Positions 1 to 8,023 of a stretch of 64,000 nucleotides of DNA are shown here, in pieces (positions within the stretch are counted from its first letter, which is position 1; each line of letters starts with the position of its first letter). This stretch comes from Synechocystis sp. PCC 7509 (lineage in GTDB: Bacteria > Cyanobacteriota > Cyanobacteriia > Cyanobacteriales > Chroococcidiopsidaceae). Location of the stretch: the NCBI RefSeq assembly GCF_000332075.2, contig NZ_ALVU02000001.1:2926324-2990323 (forward strand). Reading direction: 5' to 3'. The position numbers and the translations under genes are program-made. The notes beneath the pieces were generated by a model. It saw only the letters and a program-made list of their open reading frames with translations, ran no database searches and was not told the origin of the DNA.

Positions 1-30
1 AATCTTATTTTCTCTTGAGCAGGTGTGGTA

Positions 31-138
31 ATGCAAAAAACCTCAACTTGGATGCATATATTGAAAAGACTTCGCGCCGTCAAACCCAGACGAGCGTTAA
101 TCTTTGCCATCTTAGTTTTTATTAGCAATGAGGAGTAA
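31..138 (+). CDS. possible 35-aa cationic/hydrophobic small peptide
   Basis: A short open frame begins at ATG 31, or at GTG 25, and ends in a TAA that overlaps the start of the next gene by 11 bases. The predicted peptide has a basic middle (KRLRAVKPRR) followed by a hydrophobic stretch (ALIFAILVFI), so it could insert in the membrane. Overlap with the downstream ATG could give translational coupling. I recognise no family. It may be the leader of the metallohydrolase gene or a chance frame. Confidence 0.2.
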   Translation: MQKTSTWMHILKRLRAVKPRRALIFAILVFISNEE

Positions 139-1807
139 TCATCCACCCTCCTCTAGCATTAATATGGGAGGCTCGGAACTAGAATGTTTAGCTTATGGCG
201 TTCACCATCAAGATGAAGGTGTCTGTCTATTAGTGCGAATGGGCCCGTACCGGATTTTGCTTGACTGTGGAATAGAAGATATTTCGCCGCTCCAAGCAAC
301 GGAAAACCCCGCCGACTTAGTTTTATGTAGCCATGCTCATGCCGACCATGCTAGAGGCTTATTAGCCCTACATCAAGCTTTTCCTAATTTACCTATCTAT
401 GCTAGTGAAGCCACAACGAGGTTATTACCTTTAAATTGGCAAGGTGTAGATGCTCAAGAATTTTGTCATGCTTTACCTTGGCGATCGCCTATTGAATTTC
501 ATAATGGCTTAGTTGTGCAATTGTTCCCCGCCGGACACTTACCCGGAGCGGCGGCAATTTTACTTACCTACACTAACGCCCAACGCTCTTACAAACTACT
601 TTATACAGGGGATTTTTTCTTATCAAATTCCCGCTTAGTGGATGGATTGGCTCTAGAGGAATTACGCGGCTTAGAGCCAGATGTACTAATTATTGAAGGC
701 AGTTATGGTACTTCTCGTCATCCCCACCGCCGCACTCAAGAAAATACTTTAGCAGAACGCATTGATCGCGCGATCGCCTCAAACCATTCTGTCTTAATGC
801 CTACCCCAACTCTGGGCTTGGGTCAAGAAATTTTAATGTTACTTCGCAGCCACCATAATTTTACTGGACGCGACTTAGATATTTGGGTAGATGGCAGCGT
901 CGCCACTGGTTGCGATGCCTACTTGCAACTGCTGCCTTACCTACCAGCTTCCGTACAAAACTTTGCCCGTCATCAGCCCTTATTTTGGGATGAGCGCGTT
1001 CGTCCTCGGATGCGGCGTTTACAACCTAATCAGCAGCTTCCCAGTACACGACCTTATATAATTTTGACCGATGACACCAAAAATTTAAGCCAATATTGCC
1101 AGCCAGATCCTGAAGCTTGGCGCATCTTTTTACCAGAAAAACCTGGTTATTCCGGAATAAATTCTCTGACAACTAATCTATCTTCCGCCAGTATTGAAAC
1201 CTACTTACTTGCCCAACATAGTGATGGACCTGGCACTACACAACTGATTCACAACTTACGCCCTCAAGACGTAATTTTTATTCATGGCTCTCCTACTTAC
1301 TTAGCGGACTTAACAAGCTTAGAGGAATTACAAAATCGCTATCATTTACATTGTCCGTCGGCGGGTACTTTGATAGAACTAAGAATTGGTGAGATGTTTT
1401 TACAACCGCCAGCGCCGTCAGAAACTAGCTATGAAGGCGAACTTAATGAATTGGATAGTATAGTCACAATTACCCTCCCCGATAGCGTTACTACTGACCC
1501 CCGTTGGCGAAACTTTGCTGATACTGGTCTGTTATCGGCGCGTTGGCAAGGAGAAGAATTAGTATTGCGGGGTTTATCCTCTCGTGAATTGCTCAATACT
1601 ACTAATAACGATATCTTCGCTTGTCCTAACTTAAACTGCTGCGGTACTTGTAAATTTCACTGGGGACAACGTTGTTGGAATCAAGCTTCTCCTCTATTTG
1701 GCTTTAAAGTAACACCCGAAGGCTATTGCCCTGTCTTTGAACGCCTTGAGAAACCTAATAACAATTTTTCTACAGAAATCGAGGAGTCAAGTGAGGAAGA
1801 AACATAG
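128..1807 (+). CDS. MBL-fold / beta-CASP-like metallohydrolase
   Basis: The N-terminal half is a metallo-beta-lactamase fold. It has the zinc-binding motif SHAHADHA near residue 70, a downstream GHLPGAA histidine motif near 140 and TGD near 160. The layout resembles the CPSF73/RNase J-like branch with a beta-CASP insertion, so a nuclease acting on RNA is the best guess. The C-terminus is unusual: residues about 505-540 hold a cluster of cysteines (CPNLNCCGTCKFHWGQRCW, then a later C) that could bind a further metal or act as a small zinc knuckle. Length is 559 aa. The start at 128 leaves a normal N-terminus but no strong ribosome site, so an alternative start inside the first 15 residues is possible. 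A strong hairpin follows the stop codon. The fold is clear; the substrate is inferred. Confidence 0.72.
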   Translation: MRSNHPPSSSINMGGSELECLAYGVHHQDEGVCLLVRMGPYRILLDCGIEDISPLQATENPADLVLCSHAHADHARGLLALHQAFPNLPIYASEATTRLLPLNWQGVDAQEFCHALPWRSPIEFHNGLVVQLFPAGHLPGAAAILLTYTNAQRSYKLLYTGDFFLSNSRLVDGLALEELRGLEPDVLIIEGSYGTSRHPHRRTQENTLAERIDRAIASNHSVLMPTPTLGLGQEILMLLRSHHNFTGRDLDIWVDGSVATGCDAYLQLLPYLPASVQNFARHQPLFWDERVRPRMRRLQPNQQLPSTRPYIILTDDTKNLSQYCQPDPEAWRIFLPEKPGYSGINSLTTNLSSASIETYLLAQHSDGPGTTQLIHNLRPQDVIFIHGSPTYLADLTSLEELQNRYHLHCPSAGTLIELRIGEMFLQPPAPSETSYEGELNELDSIVTITLPDSVTTDPRWRNFADTGLLSARWQGEELVLRGLSSRELLNTTNNDIFACPNLNCCGTCKFHWGQRCWNQASPLFGFKVTPEGYCPVFERLEKPNNNFSTEIEESSEEET

Positions 1808-1829
1808 GCTCGAATAGTCAGGTTAAAGC

Positions 1830-1866
1830 AAAAAGTGCAAAAAAATTAAATTTTTTTGCACTTTTT
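1830..1866. terminator. bidirectional intrinsic terminator
   Basis: A near-perfect inverted repeat has arms AAAAAGTGCAAAAAAA and TTTTTTTGCACTTTTT. It lies just after the metallohydrolase stop, with a T-run on one strand and an A-run on the other. It probably ends the metallohydrolase transcript and may also serve transcription from the minus-strand gene to the right. Confidence 0.75.
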
Positions 1867-1992
1867 TAATTACAGCACTTCTGCACTAAGTCCTTAAACA
1901 GGTAGCTTTGATTCCTCGATTTAAGAGAATTTAGGGGAAATCAAAGCTAATAGGGTATTCTTTGCATAAGTCTTAAATTAAATATTTTTACC

Positions 1993-2304
1993 TTACTCAG
2001 GATTTGAATCGTTGTGATGATTAGGAATTCGCTCTGCCTCTGGGCAGTCGTCAGAAATAAGAGGGTCAAAATTACCTCTAGGTACAGATGCTAGTTTTTG
2101 AGATATCGCACCAATACTTTCTAAACGAATCATTTCTTCCCAAGAAGAAACTTCATCCTCGTCATCAATTTCGTGACGTAAAGTTACTAAATCTCCTTCT
2201 ATATCGATGATGCGGGCGCGTTCAATCCAGCGTTGCTGATCTCTTAAGAAAATAGATACTTCACGCCCATCGCAACACAGTTGATAAATCTTGCGGTGTA
2301 GCAT
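1993..2304 (-). CDS. conserved cyanobacterial small protein (DUF6679-like)
   Basis: This 103-aa soluble protein has an N-terminal stretch MLHRKIYQLCCDGREV and a short SH3-like beta core that reads like a small RNA- or protein-binding barrel (residues about 10-60, with WIERARIIDIEGDLVTLR). An acidic segment and a polar tail follow. It matches my memory of a cyanobacteria-specific conserved family, provisionally DUF6679, whose function is unknown. The first 65 residues look conserved and the tail (residues 75-103) looks variable. No signal peptide or membrane span is visible. A short frame overlapping its 5' end at 2261-2455 is probably not a gene. Confident as a gene, unsure of the family name. 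Confidence 0.7.
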   Translation of the reverse strand: MLHRKIYQLCCDGREVSIFLRDQQRWIERARIIDIEGDLVTLRHEIDDEDEVSSWEEMIRLESIGAISQKLASVPRGNFDPLISDDCPEAERIPNHHNDSNPE

Positions 2305-2777
2305 GTATTGCTTCTGCCTTTTTAAATGTGGTTAATTCTGTGAGTTCGTGGAATTTTGACCAGGAAATTTTGCCTAGTTGAGGCTCATCTACCAATCGAA
2401 TCCTCAGTAGCGATAGATATTTAGTTAGCGACTTGGCGTTTTTTAGATATTTCATGTAGATTTTGCGTCACCATCTATATTGTCGCTCCCGAATCTAAAA
2501 CGGGTTCCCTAGCATGGATGCGGATAATTTTTTAGGACGTGCGACTTCAACTTATCTAAGCTGTAGAAAGCAAGGGTTGCTTTTCCTTTGTCCAAAATTC
2601 TCATCTAATTTTCATCCTGCCGCCGGGTGCGGCTGTTTGAGTGTTGACCTTGGCTTGGAGTACGGTTTCTCTAATAAAGTTTAACCCAACATAAACAATA
2701 TTAACTTATTCTTTAGCGGAGTTTACAAATTAAGCGGCGGCTTAACTATTTTTTTGTAATGCTATATCGGCAATAAT

Positions 2778-3178
2778 TTATAAATAAGCTTGTTTTTGCT
2801 GCATTTTAGGCGTATATCTCAGTTGTTCTGTATCTAAAAATTTGCTTCTAGCGATAGAGCTACTCCTGTTGGAGTGGAGCTGAATAACACTATCTTTACG
2901 TATTTCTTTTGGTCGCTCCGACTAGGTAGGGAGGTTGGCGATACATTCTGCTCTATTAGTTGCATCAGACCAATTAGATTTTTGGCATGAAGTTTCAGTT
3001 TATGGTGAGGCTACCAAAACTACCTTACTTCTAAAGGAGTCTTTAAAAAAGCTCAAATTTTACGCCTTTGGCTGTCTAACGTCACTTTTTTGATTAATAA
3101 TAATTGTTCCTGTTTTTTGACATATTCCTCTTTTGTCACTTTCCGGAGTAAGTCTTGCTGTGAAAGAGTTGCAGCCAT
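2778..3178 (-). pseudogene. decayed coding remnant beside the dead methyltransferase (possible restriction endonuclease)
   Basis: From an ATG at 3178 the minus strand encodes a coding-like 41-aa start (MAATLSQQDLLRKVTKEEY...) that hits a stop at 3053. Coding-like sequence then continues in a shifted frame, including WSDATNRAECIANLPT, with two further stops, and ends at the TAA at 2778. The piece begins about 80 bases beyond the end of the methyltransferase pseudogene on the same strand. That is where the partner endonuclease of a restriction-modification pair would lie. The endonuclease identity rests on position alone. The decay (several stops and at least one frameshift) is directly visible. 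Confidence 0.4.
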
Positions 3179-3256
3179 TAATTGAGTAAGCTAATTGTTG
3201 TTATGAAAAAATCGAGCTATTGCTTTCTCTAGAAGGCTTCTAGGATTCAGAAATGA

Positions 3257-4347
3257 TCAAAGTTTTCGGAGTCTGACATAAGATGGATATATAAAACTTA
3301 AGCTAATTTGTGTTGGCAAATAGTTTATATACTCATTGTTTTGTTTTTGCTCTTTACTAAATAAATCTTTCTTTATAGCTTGGGCGAGCGTATAACTAAA
3401 ATTGACAGAAACAACATTTTCAATCATTTTATAGGCTGCAATTATATTTTTATAATAAAAAATAAAGTTATCTGGGAAAGTTTGAACTCTTGCACACTCT
3501 CGAATAGTCAATTTTCTGTATTGTGCTGGAGATTTAGGGTCGAAAATCCACTTATCTAGTCCTACATCAATCATTTTACTTGCTTGCGGATGAATGGGAG
3601 CATAACGACCACCAGCTTGAATCGTGAAAGAGAGTTCATCCCAAGAACGAACTTGACTTCGTGACATAATAGTTGCCAGAAAATCCACTTTGCATATATT
3701 CATGATTTGCAATAATGTAAGTTTGATTTTTCAAACTATTCGCAGGTTATAGTGTTTATCATAGATACCATATTGCTTGTTGTAGGGTAGAAATATGAGT
3801 TATTTTTGCTATTGAATTAAAAAAAACTGCCTGTTTAAACTTTGATGATAGACAGCAAATAGAACTCGTTTTCTATCTTGAAAACGTTATAATTTAAGGC
3901 ATTGAGTAGTTAGAAAGAGACAATATAGTTAGCTTTTTTAAAAAATAACAATATTTTCAATAGAGCTATGATATTTTTTATGAAGTATTCCTGAGACATT
4001 TTCAGCTAAGAAAAATAATGGCTGTTTATATTGCAAAATTTTTACATAATCTAAAATAAAAAAAGCTGTCCTCGGCAATCATCAATACCTCGTTGAGTGC
4101 CAGCTTCACACCAGCTTTGACAAGGAGTCCCGCCAATAAATCAAATGCAATCTGGTATTTCTTGAGAATCAATTTTTCTAATATCTCGTTTATCTATAAA
4201 TAATGTTGTGTGATAATTTTTTTCATAAATTTCCTAAATATCTTTATCAAATTTATTTGCCCACATAATATTGAGTCCAGCTTGAGAAAAACCTAAGTCA
4301 AGCCCACCACAACCAGAAAAAAGTGATGTATTTTCATGATCGCTCAT
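3257..4347 (-). pseudogene. C5-cytosine DNA methyltransferase, decayed
   Basis: Read from ATG 4347 on the minus strand, motif I is clear (LFSGCGGLDLGFSQAG). The frame then meets TAG at 4234-4236, where a tryptophan or similar is expected, and a TGA just before motif IV. Motif IV survives as GGTPCQSWCEAGTQRG, with the catalytic Cys present. After at least one frameshift come AENVSGILH (motif VI) and NYNVPQDRKRV (motif VIII). A further frameshift near 3668 joins NHEYMQSGFS to a continuous 151-aa frame with a target-recognition-like stretch (RSWDELSFTIQAGGRY), motif IX (RECARVQTFPD) and a damaged motif X (MIENVVSVNF in place of the usual GNAVP). Several independent lesions make it non-functional. 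The intact methyltransferase at 39-40 kb is a different, non-overlapping copy. Confidence 0.85.
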
Positions 4348-4378
4348 TTCGTCAATTTATGCCATTTGAATTGCAAAC

Positions 4379-4963
4379 TTAAACTTTAGTTAGTACAAAT
4401 ACGCTGCCTTCATTGCCGCGCCCAATTCGCAAATCATTATCTAAGTACGTGATATCTAGCCATCCTTGTTGTTCGCGGCTATCTAAAGCAAAATCAACGG
4501 CGGCGAACTTTTGTCCCTGCTCAATTTGTTGAATAAAACTAGCCGGGGATTGGTAGCTAATTAAGCGTTGCAAACCCAAGATCGAGCGCTTGAATTTTAC
4601 TTGCACTCGTCGTTGGGAGAGGGGTTCAAATTTCGCCGCTACGCTTACTAATCCTTCTAAATAAGGTAAGCCGTAGATTTCGGCAATGTTGTAAATACTG
4701 CTAGTTTGAACTCGAATTGATTGATAGATTTGACCAAGTTTTAATAAAGGAAATCGATCGATATTTAGTAAACCGGAACTTGTAGTATAAAGCAGTCGCC
4801 AGTCGCCCTCTAGTAGCTCAGAAGCCTCTACAGGACTCGATGTAGGGTTGCGCTCCTCTAATTGAGCGATCGCGCCTAATATTGCCACTTTTTCTGGCTC
4901 TGTTGCTAGTAACCCGCGATTTTTCCCTGCGATCGCTTCCATGAGTGCTAATTTTCCAAACAT
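4379..4963 (-). CDS. PAP/fibrillin family (plastid lipid-associated) protein
   Basis: This 194-aa protein has the PAP/fibrillin lipocalin-like layout: a helical N-terminus (LLATEPEKVAILGAIAQLEERNP), the conserved core LLEGDWRLLYTTSSGLL near residue 50, strands through the middle and the C-terminal DITYLDNDLRIGRGNEGSVFVL signature. These proteins sit on thylakoid membranes or lipid globules and bind hydrophobic molecules in photoprotection and lipid metabolism. No signal peptide or membrane span is seen. A second ATG at residue 8 is possible. It is followed, about 30 bases downstream on the same strand, by the ATG of the dead methyltransferase. Family assignment is strong; the ligand is unknown. 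Confidence 0.88.
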   Translation of the reverse strand: MFGKLALMEAIAGKNRGLLATEPEKVAILGAIAQLEERNPTSSPVEASELLEGDWRLLYTTSSGLLNIDRFPLLKLGQIYQSIRVQTSSIYNIAEIYGLPYLEGLVSVAAKFEPLSQRRVQVKFKRSILGLQRLISYQSPASFIQQIEQGQKFAAVDFALDSREQQGWLDITYLDNDLRIGRGNEGSVFVLTKV

Positions 4964-5022
4964 TGCTTTAATGATAATTTTCTGGGTTTATCCTAACTAT
5001 TATCTCCTTTAGCCTTTTAAAT

Positions 5023-5103
5023 TCAATTTTCTTTGCTCAACACCCAAAGTTTGGGATCGCGCCATTCTCCATTAGCGTTCAATTGGGCGATCGCCCAGAG
5101 CAA
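5023..5103 (-). pseudogene. possible 3' gene remnant
   Basis: A 26-codon open stretch with coding character (LLWAIAQLNANGEWRDPKL...) ends at a TGA and is preceded by an in-frame stop. It looks like the conserved tail of a lost gene upstream of the PAP gene. The parent family is not recognised. Weakly supported. Confidence 0.2.
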
Positions 5104-5140
5104 TTAGTAACCAATAGATGCGATCGCTCTGTTAGTTTGG

Positions 5141-5236
5141 CTATTTACTAATATTACTGAAGGCGATCGCTGCCAGCACAATTAGACCTAACAGCACCAA
5201 AGGAACGAGCAGATTAGGAAGATCGGATAGGTGCAT
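5141..5236 (-). CDS. 31-aa single-span membrane peptide (hypothetical)
   Basis: From ATG 5236 the frame encodes a 31-residue peptide starting MHLSDLPNLL, with a long hydrophobic run (PLVLLGLIVLAAIAF) and a short polar tail (SNISK). The shape matches the small one-helix subunits common in thylakoid complexes, but the sequence does not match any psb, psa or pet peptide I know. A longer version from upstream starts (60 aa to 5323) is open but its extra part has low complexity and HIP1 sequence, so the short form is preferred. Neighbours give no functional hint. Confidence 0.35.
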   Translation of the reverse strand: MHLSDLPNLLVPLVLLGLIVLAAIAFSNISK

Positions 5237-5331
5237 AGATTTAGATGAATTTTTAGACCATTTTCCCAGTGTTAGCTGAGAAAGTGCGATCGCAGCCCTT
5301 GAATTGGCTAAACATAAGTACAATCGGTAAT

Positions 5332-5634
5332 TCAGGCGATTTTAATGCACAGATACTCAGCATAAGTTGGTGTATTATAGTTTGCTTCTACGATTTTAAA
5401 ACCCGCTCTAGTTAACATTCCCTCAATAATCCATCCATAGGTGCTATGCTCATCGCGCACGTGCATCTCAAAGTCTCTGATTGTCCAACCTTCACCTTCA
5501 GGTTTTGCAACTTCCCTAATCCATTTATCAATTGAGGCTTCATAGTTTGCAGGTGAAAATGAGAAAACTACATCTCGCAAATAGAAAACACCTTTCAACT
5601 TGAGCATTGCAGCAATTCTGAGAAAAGCTGTCAT
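5332..5634 (-). pseudogene. SAM-dependent methyltransferase, C-terminal half (split by tnpB element)
   Basis: This 100-aa frame is the downstream half of a class I methyltransferase. It begins MTAFLRIAAMLKLKGVFYLR, the strand-helix region that follows the motif GxGTG core, and ends with a C-terminal beta hairpin (AYSWI-like GWIIEGMLTRAGFKIVEA). Its first codon abuts the left end of the insertion element. Joining base 6972 to base 5634 gives ...PDFWK|MTAFL... in frame, a 235-aa protein of normal length. The fragment alone lacks the SAM-binding domain and should be inactive. Confidence 0.85.
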
Positions 5635-5651
5635 CGGGATTCTCCGGGAAA

Positions 5652-5672
5652 CCCCGTTGCTTCAGCACGGGG
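5652..5672 (+). repeat. left-end hairpin of the tnpB element
   Basis: CCCCGT pairs with ACGGGG and GC with GC around a TTCA loop, leaving T5658 bulged. A Y1 transposase would recognise this structure on single-stranded DNA. The preceding GAAA is the likely left guide tetranucleotide for the TCAT site. Confidence 0.75.
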
Positions 5673-5744
5673 AGGGATAGGAGGGGAATCGATGGGGTTC
5701 AACACCCCGGAGATTCCCACATATTTTGTGTTATAATGTGAGGT

Positions 5745-6929
5745 ATGCAAAAAGCTTACCGTTACCGCGTTTACCCAACTTCCGAACAAGAAACCTTGTT
5801 GCGGAGAACTATGGGTTGTGCGCGTTTGGTTTACAACCGAGCGTTGGCTTCCCGGACGGAAGGTTGGTACGAAAGGCAAGAAAAGGTTGACTACATCAAA
5901 ACTTCTGCCATGCTTACCCAATGGAAAAAGCAAGAAGACTTGCAATTTCTGAACGAGGTTAGCTGCGTACCTTTGCAGCAAGGACTTAGACACTTGCAAA
6001 AAGCCTTTGCAAACTTTTGGGCGGGACACGCTAAGTATCCCAACTTTAAAAAGAAGCATAATGGTGGCTCTGCTGAGTTCACTAAGTCCGCTTTTAAGTG
6101 GAAGGATGGGCAAGTATGGCTTGCCAAGTGTACTGAAGCGCTGCCGATTCGTTGGAGTAGGCAACTGCCCAAGGGATGCGAACCGTCTACCATCACGGTC
6201 AAGTTGGATGCGAGTGGGCGATTCCACGTTTCTTTGCTCGTAGACACAGTGATTGAACCATTGCCAAAATCCAATAAATCTATTGGTTTGGATATGGGGA
6301 TAACTAGCTTGATTGCTACCAGTAATGGGGACAAAATCGCTAATCCCAAGCACTTTAAACGCAGAATCGCAAAGCTTAGACGAGTCCAGAAATCTTTGTC
6401 TCGTAAGCAGAAGGGGTCGAACAATCGACATAAGCAAAGGCTCAAAGTAGCCAAAGTACATGGACAAATAACTGATAGTCGCAAAGACTTTTTGCATAAG
6501 CTAACTACTCAACTGGTGAACGAAAACCAAACCATCGTGGTTGAGGATTTGGCAATCAAAAACATGGTCAAAAACCATAAATTGGCGCTCTCGATTAGCG
6601 ATGCTAGTTGGGGTGAATTTGTCCGCCAGCTTGCTTACAAGTGCGAGTGGCACGGGCGAGAACTGATTAAAATTGACCGATGGTTTCCTTCCTCCAAAAG
6701 GTGCGGAAACTGTGGGCATATAGTAGACAAAATGCCGTTGAATGTACGTGAGTGGGATTGTCCTAAGTGTCAAACTAACCATGACCGTGATATCAACGCG
6801 AGTAGGAATATACTTGCCGCAGGGCTTGCGGTGTCAGTCTGTGGAGCGAACATAAGACCCGATAGGCAAGAGTCTAAAAGGCAGTTGCAAAAAACCCGAA
6901 AGGGAAAGAAACAGAAACCTAAGTCGTGA
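5745..6929 (+). CDS. tnpB: TnpB RNA-guided nuclease (IS1341/IS605 type)
   Basis: This 394-aa protein has the usual TnpB length. The N-terminus (MQKAYRYRVYPTSEQETLLRR) is the helix-turn-helix/wedge region. The RuvC-like active site looks complete: D183 in IGLDMGI, E267 in VVEDLAI and the NHDRDINAS motif (D347/D349). A zinc finger is formed by C320, C323, C339 and C342. TnpB is the ancestor of Cas12 and cuts DNA matching the guide at the 3' end of its omega RNA next to a TAM. Here the TAM should equal the left flank, TCAT. The tail is basic (RKGKKQKPKS). Nothing suggests decay. Long reading frames on the opposite strand are shadows. Nuclease activity is inferred from intact residues. Confidence 0.93.
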   Translation: MQKAYRYRVYPTSEQETLLRRTMGCARLVYNRALASRTEGWYERQEKVDYIKTSAMLTQWKKQEDLQFLNEVSCVPLQQGLRHLQKAFANFWAGHAKYPNFKKKHNGGSAEFTKSAFKWKDGQVWLAKCTEALPIRWSRQLPKGCEPSTITVKLDASGRFHVSLLVDTVIEPLPKSNKSIGLDMGITSLIATSNGDKIANPKHFKRRIAKLRRVQKSLSRKQKGSNNRHKQRLKVAKVHGQITDSRKDFLHKLTTQLVNENQTIVVEDLAIKNMVKNHKLALSISDASWGEFVRQLAYKCEWHGRELIKIDRWFPSSKRCGNCGHIVDKMPLNVREWDCPKCQTNHDRDINASRNILAAGLAVSVCGANIRPDRQESKRQLQKTRKGKKQKPKS

Positions 6930-6971
6930 GTCTTAGGAATCCCCGTACCTTAAGGTCGGGGAGGAGGTCAA
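6918..6971 (+). ncRNA. omega RNA 3' region and right-end hairpin of tnpB element
   Basis: The last bases of tnpB and the right end form two hairpins: CCTAAG/CTTAGG (6918-6923 with 6932-6937), then CCCCG-T-ACCTT/AAGGT-CGGGG (6941-6961). The element ends GGTCAA. In characterised IS605 elements this stretch is the scaffold of the guide RNA, and the following 16-20 bases of flanking DNA are the guide. Here the guide would start at 6972 (TTTCCAGAAATCAGG), which is antisense to the interrupted methyltransferase. The 5' end of the RNA cannot be set by eye. Confidence 0.65.
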
Positions 6972-7376
6972 TTTCCAGAAATCAGGCAAAATGTGAAGTG
7001 CATTTTTGGTGACAACAAAATCAGCTAAATTGTTTTGATGTTCGTAACTTAAAAATCCTGCTTGATGAAAACTAATATTAGTAACACCTGCTTTTTGCGC
7101 TTTACTCTGAGCATAAGTAAGCATCGTTTTTGAGATATCAACAGCATGGACAGAAGCGCCAGTAAGTGAGGCTTGGAGGGCAAAATTACCTGTACCTGCA
7201 CCCAAATCGATAACAGAATGCTCCGCAGCAATCCCTAATCGAGCAACTAAATCCTGCTCTTTATCTAATGTACTTGCAGTTTGATTGCGATCATAAGCTT
7301 CAACTTGCGCTGTATCCTCGAAGTCAACACCAGCCATATTGAACTCATTAAAATACCAAGCGGGGAAAGAAACCAT
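6972..7376 (-). pseudogene. SAM-dependent methyltransferase, N-terminal half (split by tnpB element)
   Basis: This is the upstream half of the split class I methyltransferase, from its start at 7376 to the insertion point. It contains the SAM-binding motif VIDLGAGTGNFALQ near residue 55, the acidic-loop strand VHAVDISKTML and NALHILPDFWK. The 135 codons end exactly at the element's right boundary. Read-through adds a few element-encoded residues before a stop, so the remaining protein lacks the C-terminal sheet. Together with 5332-5634 it makes 235 aa. The original substrate is unknown. kptA lies upstream on the same strand. Confidence 0.87.
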
Positions 7377-7425
7377 AATCTAATTTGTTATAGTTGCCTA
7401 ATTTAACTTATAAGTTATTTCCGAT

Positions 7426-7974
7426 TTAATCCAACTGTTGCAAATACTCTGGTGGAACGCTATCAACTAGCCATACCCCATTAGCCGAACAGTAAAATGT
7501 ATAACCTGACTGGTGCATCACCGTCGCATCTACCGCCAAAACTACAGGTTTACCATGTCTTGCGCCGACATTAAGCGAAGTCGCTCTATCTGTAGATAAA
7601 TGTACGTGATGGCGAGACATTTTGCTCAACCCTGTCTGCATAATTTGAGCGATCGCACTCTCACCCGTACCATGATAAAGCACCTCTGGCGGAATCACAG
7701 GTTCTAGTTGCAAATCTACCTCTACGCTGTGTCCTTGATTGGCGCGAATTAGAGTACCTGTAGAATCGAAAGCAAAGCGTTGTTTATCGTTGGTGGCGAC
7801 AACTTCCTCAAGCTGAAGACGGCTAATTGGGAAGGAATTTTTCTCACAAGCAGTTAATAATTGGTCTATAGAAACCCAACCACCAGGTAAAAGTTCAATC
7901 CCTAAGCGATCGGGTTGATGGCGTAGATGTTTGCTAAGATACCTACTGATTTTTACTAATTGAGAACCATTCAT
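7426..7974 (-). CDS. kptA: RNA 2'-phosphotransferase Tpt1/KptA
   Basis: This 182-aa protein is the right size for Tpt1/KptA, which removes an internal 2'-phosphate from RNA splice or repair junctions, passing it to NAD+ as ADP-ribose 1'',2''-cyclic phosphate. Family motifs are present: ISRYLSKHLRHQPDRLG at the N-terminus, IRANQGHSVEV near residue 80, LYHGT near 105, and HVHLSTDR near 128. The C-terminus (GVWLVDSVPPEYL) is also typical. In bacteria, which lack yeast-type tRNA splicing, the role is thought to be RNA repair or a side reaction. It lies 0.6 kb from the AAA ATPase and RNA ligase genes on the same strand, which fits an RNA-repair theme, although a + strand gene lies between. Assignment strong. 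Confidence 0.92.
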   Translation of the reverse strand: MNGSQLVKISRYLSKHLRHQPDRLGIELLPGGWVSIDQLLTACEKNSFPISRLQLEEVVATNDKQRFAFDSTGTLIRANQGHSVEVDLQLEPVIPPEVLYHGTGESAIAQIMQTGLSKMSRHHVHLSTDRATSLNVGARHGKPVVLAVDATVMHQSGYTFYCSANGVWLVDSVPPEYLQQLD

Positions 7975-8023
7975 AAATGCTAGATTATATTTACTTGTTT
8001 AACTGATATAGTTAGTTTTACTT

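Larger units (their letters stand above)
5635..6971 (+). mobile_element. IS200/IS605-superfamily element, tnpB only (tnpA absent)
   Basis: The 1,337-bp element carries tnpB and no Y1 transposase. The left end follows TCAT (5631-5634). The right end finishes with TCAA (6968-6971). Both subterminal hairpins have a CCCCG foot and an extra unpaired T: left 5652-5672, right 6941-6961. The four bases before the left hairpin are GAAA and before the right hairpin GAAT. Relative to cleavage tetranucleotides TCAT and TCAA these change together at position 4 (T with A, A with T), the rule known for IS608-type elements. There is no target duplication, as expected for peel-and-paste transposition. Excision restores the host methyltransferase frame exactly. 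It would need a TnpA in trans to move. Confidence 0.88.

Noticed and set aside
2261-2455. 64-aa minus-strand frame overlapping the 5' end of the DUF6679-like gene
   Set aside because: It overlaps a better gene by 44 bases and has no recognisable motif; it could still be a leader, but evidence is thin.
2460-2600. Possible small RNA with an AAAGCAA/TTGCTTT hairpin near 2565-2590
   Set aside because: No promoter or family match could be supported; it does not resemble 6S RNA, tmRNA, SRP RNA or RNase P RNA.
5631-6497. Long minus-strand open frames opposite tnpB (up to 288 aa)
   Set aside because: They mirror the tnpB reading frame and carry no motif, while the plus strand has a complete, conserved protein.
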